DNA from: Kitasatospora humi
GTDB lineage: Bacteria > Actinomycetota > Actinomycetes > Streptomycetales > Streptomycetaceae
Length of the DNA stretch: 64,000 nt
NCBI RefSeq assembly: GCF_020907985.1
Contig: NZ_JAJJPA010000013.1
Span: 62,001-126,000 of the forward strand
Direction of reading: 5' to 3'
The notes below the pieces were generated by a model. It was not told the origin of the DNA. It did not search any database and saw only the letters and a program-made list of their open reading frames with translations. The first letter of the stretch is position 1; each line of letters starts with the position of its first letter. Positions 7,501 through 14,943 of the stretch are shown here, piece by piece. Position numbers and translations under genes: made by a program.

Positions 7501-8333
7501 TTCGCGTACGCGGCCGGCGAGACGCCGACCGCGGCCGTGAAGTCGCGGGTCAGGTGCGCCTGGTCGGCGTACCCCAACTCGGCTGCCAGGGCGGCCCAGT
7601 CGACACCGGTGCCCTGCTCCGCGCGGGTCGCCGCCTCGTGCAGCCGGGCCCGGCGCAGCACCCACTTCGGTGCCGCGCCGACGTACTCCGCGAACAGCCG
7701 CTGTACGCTGCGCACCGACAGCCCGAGTTCGGCGGCCAGTTGGTCCACCCGGAACAACGCGGGCGAGTCGGTGATCCGGCCGACGATCGCGGCCACCTGC
7801 TCGGCCACCGGGTCCGGTTCGGGCAGGAGGTCGCGCAGGAACCGCTCGGCCTGTTCGGCCATCGCCGGAACGTCGCCGGCGGCCAGCACCCTTGACGTCA
7901 CCCCGGCGGCGGCCGGCCCGAACAGCTCGGCCAAGGGCACCGCGCGGTCGGCGAGGTCGGCGACCGGGAAACCGAGCAACGGGCGGGCCGCACCCGGGCG
8001 GAACTTCACTCCGAGGACCTGCCCGGAGCCGGTCAGTCGCCGCACGAAAAGGCCGCGCTGCACCCCGTAGAGGCGGCCGGCGGGAGCCTCGAAGACCAGG
8101 TGGACATTGGGGTGCGCCAACACCTGCTGCTCGTGCGGGGGTTCTCCGTCGAGCCGCCAGCTGACGATCCAGTAGAACTCCACCTGGCGGCCGAGGTCCT
8201 CGCTCGGCGCCCGGCGCTCCACGGTCAACCCGCCGGGCGCCGCGGCCTGGTGCAGCACGCCCCGGCCCATCCCGGCGGGCCCCGCTTCAGGAGCCCGCGT
8301 CCCGGAGTGCCCCCTCAGCCCAGAGTCGCTCAC
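7491..8333 (-). CDS. AraC family transcriptional regulator
   Basis: 280 residues. The N-terminal part (EFYWIVSWRLDGEPPHEQQVLAHPNVHLVFE, a cupin-like sensor domain of the DUF6597 type) is followed by a C-terminal double HTH with RVDQLAAELGLSVRSVQRLF and LAAELGYADQAHLTRDFTAA. It starts at GTG 8333; a later in-frame ATG 21 codons on is possible. It is divergent from a TIGR03086 enzyme 66 bp away, a regulator-target arrangement like that at 1.1-2.7 kb but with an unrelated regulator. The ligand is unknown. Confidence 0.88.
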   Translation of the reverse strand: MSDSGLRGHSGTRAPEAGPAGMGRGVLHQAAAPGGLTVERRAPSEDLGRQVEFYWIVSWRLDGEPPHEQQVLAHPNVHLVFEAPAGRLYGVQRGLFVRRLTGSGQVLGVKFRPGAARPLLGFPVADLADRAVPLAELFGPAAAGVTSRVLAAGDVPAMAEQAERFLRDLLPEPDPVAEQVAAIVGRITDSPALFRVDQLAAELGLSVRSVQRLFAEYVGAAPKWVLRRARLHEAATRAEQGTGVDWAALAAELGYADQAHLTRDFTAAVGVSPAAYAKGR

Positions 8334-8399
8334 CCCGCACAGCCTAGCTGTCGCGTTTCTTCAAGACCGGCGGCTGCCGGGCACCGTACGGTCGCGATC

Positions 8400-8987
8400 A
8401 TGAACGACACCCTGTACCGATGCCTGGCGGAGCACGCCGGCGAGAGCGCCCGGGTCGCCAAGGGCATCACCGCCGACCAGCTCACCGCCCCGACCCCCTG
8501 CACGGAATTCGACACCCGGGCACTGATCAACCACTGGGTCCGCTACACCTCGCACGGCCTGGAGCACCGCGCCCTGCGCAAGGAGCTCCCGGCGGAGCTG
8601 GTCGAGCGGGACTTCACCGCCGACCCCGCCTGGGCCGACGCCTACGCCGCCCAACTGGAGCGCGGAGTGGCCGCCTGGGCCCAACCGGCGGCCTGGGAGG
8701 GCGACATCGACCTCGGCGGCATGGCGATGCCCGCTCCTGCCGTGCTGGGCCTGCTGCTGGCCGAACTGGCCCTGCACGGCTGGGACGTGGCGCGCGCCAC
8801 CGGACAGGAGTACCAGTGCTCCGAGGAGAGCGCCGAGGTGCTCCTGGCCGTGGTCCGCGAGAACGCCGAGACCTACCGCCAGTACCAGGGCTTCGCCGAC
8901 GCGGTGGTGGTGGCGGACGGCGCCCCGGCGTTCGAGCGGGCGCTGGCACTTTCGGGTCGCGCCCCCGGCTGGCGGGCGGCCGGCTGA
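8400..8987 (+). CDS. TIGR03086 family metal-binding protein
   Basis: 195 residues, starting MNDTLYRCLAEHAGESARV at ATG 8400. The family signature PTPCTEFDTRALINHWV (residues about 30-46) and the C-terminal AELALHGWDVARATGQ carry the putative metal-ligand His, Glu and His. The only gene facing it is the AraC regulator at 7491-8333, which probably controls it. It is only distantly similar to the copies at 2163 and 59755, so these are separate family members and not a recent duplication. Confidence 0.85.
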   Translation: MNDTLYRCLAEHAGESARVAKGITADQLTAPTPCTEFDTRALINHWVRYTSHGLEHRALRKELPAELVERDFTADPAWADAYAAQLERGVAAWAQPAAWEGDIDLGGMAMPAPAVLGLLLAELALHGWDVARATGQEYQCSEESAEVLLAVVRENAETYRQYQGFADAVVVADGAPAFERALALSGRAPGWRAAG

Positions 8988-9105
8988 GCGCGGCGGCCGG
9001 CTGAGTGCGGCGGCCCCGGGAGAGGCGGGACCGCGCTCCGGGAGCGGGGGCCGCGCTCCGCGGGCGGGGGCTGCGGGGGAGGGCTGCCGGCTGTGGGCGG
9101 AGTGC

Positions 9106-9330
9106 TCAGGCCTGCCGCAGCAAGGTGAAACCCGCCTGGGTGACCGCGGTGCTGAGCACGGCCCCGTCGAGGGCTGCCGTGGACACGACGGTCACCCGGC
9201 CGGCCCGGGCGTCCGCGGCCACGTCGGTGACGCCGGGGAGGGCCAGCAGACCGGCGCTGACGGTCCGCTCGCAGTGGCCGCAGCTCATGCCGTCGACGGT
9301 GAGCACGGTGGTGACGGGGGCGTTGGACAT
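9106..9330 (-). CDS. heavy-metal-associated (HMA) domain protein, CopZ-like copper chaperone
   Basis: 74 residues forming a single ferredoxin-like HMA domain with the metal-binding MSCGHC motif (residues 15-20; Cys17 and Cys20). GVTDVAADARAGRVTVV follows, as in CopZ-type chaperones that hand Cu(I) to P1B ATPases. No copper ATPase or CsoR gene is adjacent. The start ATG 9330 is backed by a clear GGAGG 8 nt upstream; the longer upstream frame lacks such a site. Confidence 0.9.
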   Translation of the reverse strand: MSNAPVTTVLTVDGMSCGHCERTVSAGLLALPGVTDVAADARAGRVTVVSTAALDGAVLSTAVTQAGFTLLRQA

Positions 9331-9526
9331 CGCTGGACCTCCGGTGAGAGTGCGGGTCTTCGGTGGCCGGAACACGGTCGTGGCACGGCCGCCGGAGACA
9401 ACGACAGCGCAGCGCGAACACCGGATCACGGGACACGCCGCCTCGGTGACACCAAAGAGTGGATCGCGGCGAGGTACCGGCGGATCGGTCGAAACCGGAC
9501 ATGACAAAGTCTTGAACCGGGATCGG

Positions 9527-9556
9527 CTGACAGCCAGTTGACATGTCGGGGATAAT
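9527..9556 (+). promoter_or_regulatory. leaderless promoter of the MFS gene
   Basis: CTGACA (9527-9532) and GATAAT (9551-9556) are separated by 18 bp. The -10 box ends 6 nt before ATG 9563, so the transcript should begin at the start codon itself. This agrees with the lack of a ribosome-binding site there. Confidence 0.55.
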
Positions 9557-9562
9557 CCCAGA

Positions 9563-10861
9563 ATGTCTGTTGACGAGGGTTCACCATGGCGGCACCGGGA
9601 CTTCCGGCTGATCTGGGCCGGCCAGACGGTCAGCCTGATCGGTTCACAAGTAACCGTGCTGGCACTGCCTTTGACGGCGATCGGCCTGAAGGCCTCGACC
9701 TTCCAGGTCAGTCTGCTGACCGCCTTCAGCACGCTGCCGTTCCTGCTGGTGTCCCTACCGGCGGGCGTCGTCGTCGACCGCTGCCGCCGCCGCTCGGTGA
9801 TGCTCTACGCCGACCTGCTGCGCGCCGCCCTGCTCGGCTCGGTGCCGGTCGCCGAGCTCGCCGGGGTGTTGACCCTCTGGCAGCTCTACGCGGTGGCACT
9901 GGCCGTCGGCTGCTGCACGGTGTTCTTCGACAGCGCCTACCTGAGCTTTCCGGCCACCCTGCTGGAGCGCGACCAGCTGGTGGCCGCCAACAGCATGATC
10001 AGTAGCGCCAACGCGGTCGCGGGGGTGGCCGGGCCGAACCTGTCGGGCTTCGTGGTCGGACTGATCGGCGCGGCCCGGACCATCACGCTCGACGCGTTCT
10101 CCTACCTGGCGAGCGCGCTGAGCCTGCTGCTGGTCAAGCACCGGGAGCCGGCCCCGGAGCCTGCACCGCCGGCCGAGCGCGGGCTGCGCCGGGAACTCCT
10201 CGAAGGGCTGCGGGTGATCGGCGGCAACCGCGTCCTCGGCGGCATAACCGCCTCCAACGCCATCGGCAACCTGATGTTCACCGCCATCCTGGCGATCTGG
10301 ACGCCGTATGCCATCCGTGAGCTGCACTGGTCGGCGCGGACGCTGGGCATGGTGATGGGTGCCAGCGCCCTGGGCAGCGTGACCGCGACCATCGTGGCCC
10401 AGCCGCTGATCAAGCGGTACGGGCTGCCCCGGGTCCTGCTTTTCAGCCAATCCCCGGTGGTCCCGGCCTGGCTGGCGGCCGGCCTGGCGCCCAAGGGACT
10501 GGGCGGCCAGTTCCTGGCCGCCGCCGGCCTGATGGTGGGCCTGGTCGCGGCGGTCGTCTACAACATCGCCCAGCGCACCTACCGGGTCACCACCTGCGAG
10601 CCCCGCCTGCTGGGCCGCGTCAACGCGACGACCATGTGGCTCCAGCTGGGGATCAGGCCGATCGCCGCCCTGCTCGGCGGCGGGCTGGGCACCCTGCTGG
10701 GCCTCCAGCCGACCATCATCTGCTGTGCGGTGCTGCTCGTGCTCTGTCCGGCCGCGCTGTGGACGTCACCGCTGCGCCAGGAGCTGCGGGAGGGCCCGGC
10801 CCCCGAACCGGAGCCCGCCACCGACGGCCCGGCAGAACCCGCACAACCCGCCGGCCGCTGA
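9563..10861 (+). CDS. MFS transporter of the enterobactin-exporter-like (MFS_3) group
   Basis: 432 residues with about 12 membrane segments. The start FRLIWAGQTVSLIGSQVTVLALP and the loop VVVDRCRRRSVMLYADLLRA match the drug/siderophore-export branch (EntS-like). The substrate is unknown and no siderophore genes are close. The C-terminal tail is rich in Pro, Glu and Ala and probably cytoplasmic. Expression is probably leaderless (see promoter). Confidence 0.88.
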   Translation: MSVDEGSPWRHRDFRLIWAGQTVSLIGSQVTVLALPLTAIGLKASTFQVSLLTAFSTLPFLLVSLPAGVVVDRCRRRSVMLYADLLRAALLGSVPVAELAGVLTLWQLYAVALAVGCCTVFFDSAYLSFPATLLERDQLVAANSMISSANAVAGVAGPNLSGFVVGLIGAARTITLDAFSYLASALSLLLVKHREPAPEPAPPAERGLRRELLEGLRVIGGNRVLGGITASNAIGNLMFTAILAIWTPYAIRELHWSARTLGMVMGASALGSVTATIVAQPLIKRYGLPRVLLFSQSPVVPAWLAAGLAPKGLGGQFLAAAGLMVGLVAAVVYNIAQRTYRVTTCEPRLLGRVNATTMWLQLGIRPIAALLGGGLGTLLGLQPTIICCAVLLVLCPAALWTSPLRQELREGPAPEPEPATDGPAEPAQPAGR

Positions 10862-11001
10862 GCGGGGCGGCCTACCGGTGGCTGAGATGCAGTGCTTCGT
10901 CGGCGTCAACTAGACTCGCGGCCACCGCAAGCTTGACGTTGCGTGGTACCGCGTGGGCGCTGTCCTCGTGTTACCCCATTGAGAGATCACGAGGGCTTCA
11001 C

Positions 11002-11742
11002 ATGGTAGAGGATTCCCCCAAGGTCGTTGTCGTCGTCCCCACGTACAACGAACGGGAGAACCTGCCGATCCTTGCCCGGTTGCTCGAGGACCTGAAACTC
11101 GACAACCTGCACCTGCTCGTGGTGGACGACAACTCGCCCGACGGCACCGGCGCGATCGCGGACGGCCTGGCCGCCGAGCGCCCGGGGAACGTCAGCGTGC
11201 TGCACCGCACGGAGAAGGACGGCCTGGGTCGCGCCTACATCGCCGGCATGACCAAGGCGCTGGAGAACGGCGCCGACATCGTGGTGCAGATGGACGCCGA
11301 CCTGTCGCACCCCGCCTCGGTGGTCCCCGTCATGGTCGACACCCTCGCCACCCGCTCCGACGCCGCGGTGGTGCTCGGCTCGCGCTACGTGCCCGGCGGT
11401 TCCACCGCCTCCGAGTGGCCGTGGCACCGCAAGGCCCTCTCGGCCTGGGCCAACTTCTACGTCAACACGCTGCTGCGCCTCAAGGTGAAGGACGCCACCG
11501 CCGGCTTCAAGGCCTGGCGGGCGGAGACCCTGCGCGCGATCGACCTGCCGTCGATCCACAGCAACGGCTACTCGTTCCAGGTCGAGATGAACTACCGCGT
11601 GGTCCGCCGCGGCCTGCGCATCGTCGAGGTGCCGATCCGCTTCGAGGAGCGGGCCGAGGGCGTCTCCAAGATGAGCATGTCGGTGCAGATCGAATCGGCC
11701 CTCGCCCCGTGGAAGCTGCTCTTCGGCCGCAGCGGCAAGTGA
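11002..11742 (+). CDS. ppm: polyprenol monophosphomannose synthase (DPM1/Ppm1-like GT2)
   Basis: 246 residues, all one GT2 domain. VVVVVPTYNERENLPIL at the start, VVDDNSPDGTG, the metal-binding DADLSHP, GSRYVPGG and MSMSVQ (C-terminal amphipathic part) are all DPM-synthase marks. It moves mannose from GDP-mannose to polyprenyl phosphate at the inner membrane face, the donor for protein O-mannosylation by Pmt and, in mycolata, for lipoglycans. It has no apolipoprotein N-acyltransferase domain, unlike mycobacterial Ppm1 fusions. ATG 11002 has GAGGG 8 nt upstream. Confidence 0.92.
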   Translation: MVEDSPKVVVVVPTYNERENLPILARLLEDLKLDNLHLLVVDDNSPDGTGAIADGLAAERPGNVSVLHRTEKDGLGRAYIAGMTKALENGADIVVQMDADLSHPASVVPVMVDTLATRSDAAVVLGSRYVPGGSTASEWPWHRKALSAWANFYVNTLLRLKVKDATAGFKAWRAETLRAIDLPSIHSNGYSFQVEMNYRVVRRGLRIVEVPIRFEERAEGVSKMSMSVQIESALAPWKLLFGRSGK

Positions 11743-11781
11743 TCGCAGCCGCCAACTGGCGGGCTGTCGAATCATGCTGAC

Positions 11782-11859
11782 TGGCCGTCAGTCAAGCAAA
11801 GGCTTGAAAACTCGGTGGCCCGTCAGTAGCTGGATGTAGTGGCGTGACGGGCCGTCAGT
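11782..11859 (+). repeat. three copies of a GGCCGTCAGT-type repeat at about 33-bp spacing
   Basis: TGGCCGTCAGT (11782-11792), TGGCCCGTCAGT (11816-11827) and GGGCCGTCAGT (11849-11859). The copy ends are 35 and 32 bp apart, about three helical turns. A small hairpin, TCAAGC-AAAG-GCTTGA, lies between copies 1 and 2. The stretch separates the convergent ppm and trpF genes, so it may act in termination; a protein-binding array is the alternative. Confidence 0.45.
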
Positions 11860-11872
11860 CGTGGGTTTGGCT

Positions 11873-12472
11873 TCAGGCGGCCCGAGCGGCTGCCACGAAG
11901 GCGCGGATGCGGGTGTGGTCCTTGGTGCCGCGGGTGGATTCGACGCCGCTGGAGACGTCCACGCCCCAGGGGCGGGCAGCGGTGATGGCGGCGGCGACGT
12001 TGTCGGGGTCGAGGCCGCCGGCGAGCAGCCAGTGGCCCTGGGGCTTGGCCTGGTTCAGGCGACCCAGGTCCCACTGGGCGCCGGAGCCGGCCACTGGCGA
12101 GTCGAGCAGCAGGAGCTCCTCGCCGTAGGCGCCGGCGGTCAGTTCGCTGGTCTCGTCCAATGAGGTGGCCCGCACCAGGCGCAGCGGCAGGCCGGCCAGC
12201 TCGTCGAAGGCGGCACGCGGGTAGGGCCCGTGCAGCTGCAGGGCCCGCACGCCGGCGGCCAGTGCCAGCCGGCCGGCCTCCGCCGCCGGCACCCCGGCGG
12301 CCACGCCCACGGTGAGGATGTGCCCGGGCACCGCGCTCGCCAGCTCCCGTGCCACCGCCGGCTCCAGTCGCCGCACGCTCTCGGTCAGCACGAAGCCGAT
12401 CGCGTCCGCACCCGCCTCGACCGCCGCCGCCACATCGCCCGGGGTCCGGACACCGCACACCTTCACGTACAT
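11873..12472 (-). CDS. trpF: phosphoribosylanthranilate isomerase TrpF
   Basis: 199-residue TIM barrel. The catalytic Cys lies in KVCGVRTPGDV near residue 7 and the general-acid Asp in LLLDSPVAGSGAQWDL near residue 124. The phosphate-binding ends are GGLDPDNV and GVDVSSGVES. It converts N-(5-phosphoribosyl)anthranilate to the enol intermediate of tryptophan synthesis. Actinomycetes usually lack trpF because the dual-function PriA does this step together with the HisA step, so a complete stand-alone copy with no trp genes around it is unusual. Confidence 0.9.
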   Translation of the reverse strand: MYVKVCGVRTPGDVAAAVEAGADAIGFVLTESVRRLEPAVARELASAVPGHILTVGVAAGVPAAEAGRLALAAGVRALQLHGPYPRAAFDELAGLPLRLVRATSLDETSELTAGAYGEELLLLDSPVAGSGAQWDLGRLNQAKPQGHWLLAGGLDPDNVAAAITAARPWGVDVSSGVESTRGTKDHTRIRAFVAAARAA

Positions 12473-12492
12473 GCCGACCAGGGTACTGGCAC

Positions 12493-13077
12493 TCAGTAGT
12501 GCCAGTGGTTGCGGCCGCTCACCGGGCCGCAGCGGATGGTGGTGCCGTGGTCGTCGACGGTGGACCTGCCGACGTCGGCGTCAGGGCAGAACTCGCCCGC
12601 CCGGTAGTAGTGCCCGGTCGGGGACATGATGATCCCGGCGGGCGGGGGTGCGGGGGCCTCGGTGGTGGCTGCGGGGGCTTGCCCGGAGTCCGGCTGCCGG
12701 GCCGGCGAGACGGCCGGGGGAGCGGCGGTGGGTTGCTGGATCGGTGCGGCGCTGTGCGTCGGCGCGGCCGAGTGGCCGGGAGCAGCCGGTGCCGCGGCGG
12801 CCACGGGCGCAGACGTCGAGGGCGCGGGCGTCGAGGGCACGGGCGTCGAAGGAGCGGGCGCCGAGGGCGCAGCCGGCGCACTCGCGCGGGGCATGGGCGC
12901 CGTGGCCGCCGTCGTCCTGGTCGAGGCGCCGCCATCGTGGTGCGTCGCGCCGGCCGCCACCAGCAGCACCACCGTCGCGATGCCCGTGCCTGCCCAGACC
13001 TTCCGCTTCGTCGCCCTCGGCGCGCCCGGAGGCTGGTTCTGGCCCCAACCGGGCGGTACGGACAGTGTTTTGGGCAT
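12493..13077 (-). CDS. membrane-anchored protein with Pro/Ala/Thr linker and short C-terminal Cys domain
   Basis: 194 residues, family not identified. A Lys/Arg-rich stretch and one membrane helix (ATVVLLVAAG, residues about 30-46) anchor an extracytoplasmic linker of imperfect APSTP repeats (residues about 65-140). A compact tail follows (SPTGHYYRAGEFCPDADVG, then CGPVSGRNHWHY) with two Cys. Similar short tails end many streptomycete surface proteins of unknown role. It starts at ATG 13077 and ends 20 bp before trpF starts, so the two could be cotranscribed. Confidence 0.75.
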   Translation of the reverse strand: MPKTLSVPPGWGQNQPPGAPRATKRKVWAGTGIATVVLLVAAGATHHDGGASTRTTAATAPMPRASAPAAPSAPAPSTPVPSTPAPSTSAPVAAAAPAAPGHSAAPTHSAAPIQQPTAAPPAVSPARQPDSGQAPAATTEAPAPPPAGIIMSPTGHYYRAGEFCPDADVGRSTVDDHGTTIRCGPVSGRNHWHY

Positions 13078-13218
13078 GGCGATCCCCTGCGCAAGGTGTG
13101 GAACGGTTTGCGAGGGGACAGCCTGTCAGGTCCGATTGACGAACCTTCAAGAAGTGATGGTCCCGTTATCTCCAGGCTGAGGAATTCTGAACATGCGCGG
13201 GCCTGGAGCCCGCCCGGC

Positions 13219-14391
13219 TCAAGCCGCCCGGTGGGCACCGCCGCGGCGGGCCTTGGCGTAGATCAGGTCGGCCAGGGCCCGGGCGGCGTCCGGGTGGCCG
13301 AGGGAGCGGGAGCGGGCGGCCATGTCGGCGCGCCGGCCCGGGTCGGTGATCAGCTGCCAGACGCACTCCGCGAGCCGTTCGGCGGTGACGTCGGGCCGGG
13401 TGATCGCGAACGCCGCGCCGTGCTCCGCCAGGTACTCGGCATTGCGGCGCTGCTCGTCCGCCGCCGTGGGCTCCAGCGGGATCAGCACGGCGGGCTTGCC
13501 GATCGCAGTCAGCTCGGCCAGGGTGCCGGCGCCGGCCCGGGAGACCACCACGTCGGCCGCCGCGAACACATCCGCGAGTTCGCCGTCGATGTAGGGCACC
13601 GGCCGGTAGCGGTGGGCGAGTTGGGGATCGAGGCCGGCCGCGTGGGCGGTCATCTTGGCGTGGTGGTCCGGGCCGCACTGGTGCAGCACCTGGCAGTTGC
13701 CGAGCAGCGACGGGAGCACCTCCAGCACCAGGCCGTTGACCTGGGCGCTGCCCTGCGCGCCACCCGTGACGTACACCAGCGGCAGCTCGGGGTCGAGCCC
13801 GTAGGCGGCCCGGGCCCTGGTGCCGTCGCCGCGCAGCAGCGCGGGCCGAACCGGGTTGCCGGTGACCTGGGCCCGGCCGCGCGCCCGGGCGGGCAGCGCG
13901 TCGAGCGAGGACTCGTGGCTGAGCGCGACGGCCTTCGCCACCCGGGAGAGCAGCCGGTTCGCCAGGCCGAGCGAGGTGATCTGCTCGTGCATCACCAGCG
14001 GGGTGCGGGTGAGCGCTGCGCCGAGGCCGACCGGCACGGCGACGTAGCCACCGGTGGACAGCACCACGTCGGGCCGCTGCCGGGCCAGGTGGACGGTGGC
14101 CTGCAGGATCCCGTACGGCACCCGGGCCAGGTCCACCAGGGTGCGGGCCACCGCCGCGGGCTTGAGCGAGCGGCGCACCTTGCCGGTGGCGATCGGCCGG
14201 AACGGGATGCCGTTGTCGGCGCTGATCCGCGCCTCCAGCCCCTGCGGGGTGCCGTACCAGGTGACCTCCAGCTCCCTGCCCTCGGTGGCCAGGCGCTCAC
14301 GCAGCGCGTTGATGGCCGTCAGCGCGGGATAGGTGTGACCGCCGGTCCCGCCGCCGGTGACTGCCATGCGAATGGTGCGCGAGGGGGCCAT
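13219..14391 (-). CDS. MurG-like UDP-GlcNAc glycosyltransferase (GT28), outside a cell-wall cluster
   Basis: 390 residues. The N-domain has GGGTGGHTYPAL and the acceptor-side STGGYVAVPVG and MHEQITSLGLANRLL. The C-domain has TGGAQGSAQVN and the nucleotide-binding SRAGAGTLAELTAIGKPAVL. Together these are the full MurG set: transfer of GlcNAc to undecaprenyl-PP-MurNAc-pentapeptide to make lipid II. Real murG lies in the division/cell-wall operon beside ftsW and murC, and none of those genes is here. This is therefore probably a paralogue, for example for a specialised lipid II-like substrate (inference). Confidence 0.88.
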   Translation of the reverse strand: MAPSRTIRMAVTGGGTGGHTYPALTAINALRERLATEGRELEVTWYGTPQGLEARISADNGIPFRPIATGKVRRSLKPAAVARTLVDLARVPYGILQATVHLARQRPDVVLSTGGYVAVPVGLGAALTRTPLVMHEQITSLGLANRLLSRVAKAVALSHESSLDALPARARGRAQVTGNPVRPALLRGDGTRARAAYGLDPELPLVYVTGGAQGSAQVNGLVLEVLPSLLGNCQVLHQCGPDHHAKMTAHAAGLDPQLAHRYRPVPYIDGELADVFAAADVVVSRAGAGTLAELTAIGKPAVLIPLEPTAADEQRRNAEYLAEHGAAFAITRPDVTAERLAECVWQLITDPGRRADMAARSRSLGHPDAARALADLIYAKARRGGAHRAA

Positions 14392-14469
14392 GAGGATGCG
14401 GGTCTCCAGAGAGGCGGCGATTCGGTCGAACCGAGGCAGCGTATCCCAGACGGCCGCGCGCCCCTTCCG

Positions 14470-14841
14470 TTACGCCCGGCGCCAGGTCAGGCCGGCGGGC
14501 CGGAACTCGTGGATCACTTCGATGCGGCCGACGATGTGGCGGTTGAACTCCGCCAGCTCCTCGGCGGGCACCCACAGCTCCAGGATGGTGCGGCCGCCGG
14601 CCTGCTGGACGGGGTAGCGGGCGGCGAAGGCCGCGTCGACGTGAAAGCGGGTCACATAGCCGACGCCGGAGGCCGGGACGTTCCAGTCCCGGGCGATCCG
14701 GATGGCGTAGTCCTCGTTGAGCACCGGGTAGAAGATCGGCTGCTCGGGGAGCCGAGGCGGCCAGGCGCGCCAGCCGGTGGCCTCGACCAGCGCGAGCTCC
14801 TCGGGGCCGGTGGGGCGCCAGAGGGTCAGGGTCTCGGTCAT
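14470..14841 (-). CDS. ADP-ribosylation/crystallin J1-like family protein of unknown function
   Basis: 123 residues, MTETLTLWRPTGPEELALVE to FRPAGLTWRRA. I recognise it as a small family frequent in Streptomyces, usually labelled ADP-ribosylation/crystallin J1; the label is historical and no catalytic motif is visible. The start is set at ATG 14841, 8 nt after AGGAG, rather than at an upstream in-frame codon without such a site. No membrane segment is seen. Confidence 0.75.
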   Translation of the reverse strand: MTETLTLWRPTGPEELALVEATGWRAWPPRLPEQPIFYPVLNEDYAIRIARDWNVPASGVGYVTRFHVDAAFAARYPVQQAGGRTILELWVPAEELAEFNRHIVGRIEVIHEFRPAGLTWRRA

Positions 14842-14943
14842 CGGGGGCTCTCCTGGCGGGTCGGTTGCCGACACCGTAGGGGCCGGACGCGGCTCGGAGC
14901 CACCGGTTTGGCCGGAGCCACCGGTTCCTCCGCTTCGATCCCG

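Noticed and set aside
5989..7665. 558-codon minus-strand frame opposite gap
   Set aside because: Antisense of a strongly conserved enzyme; composition is Val/Asp/Gly/Arg-rich shadow.
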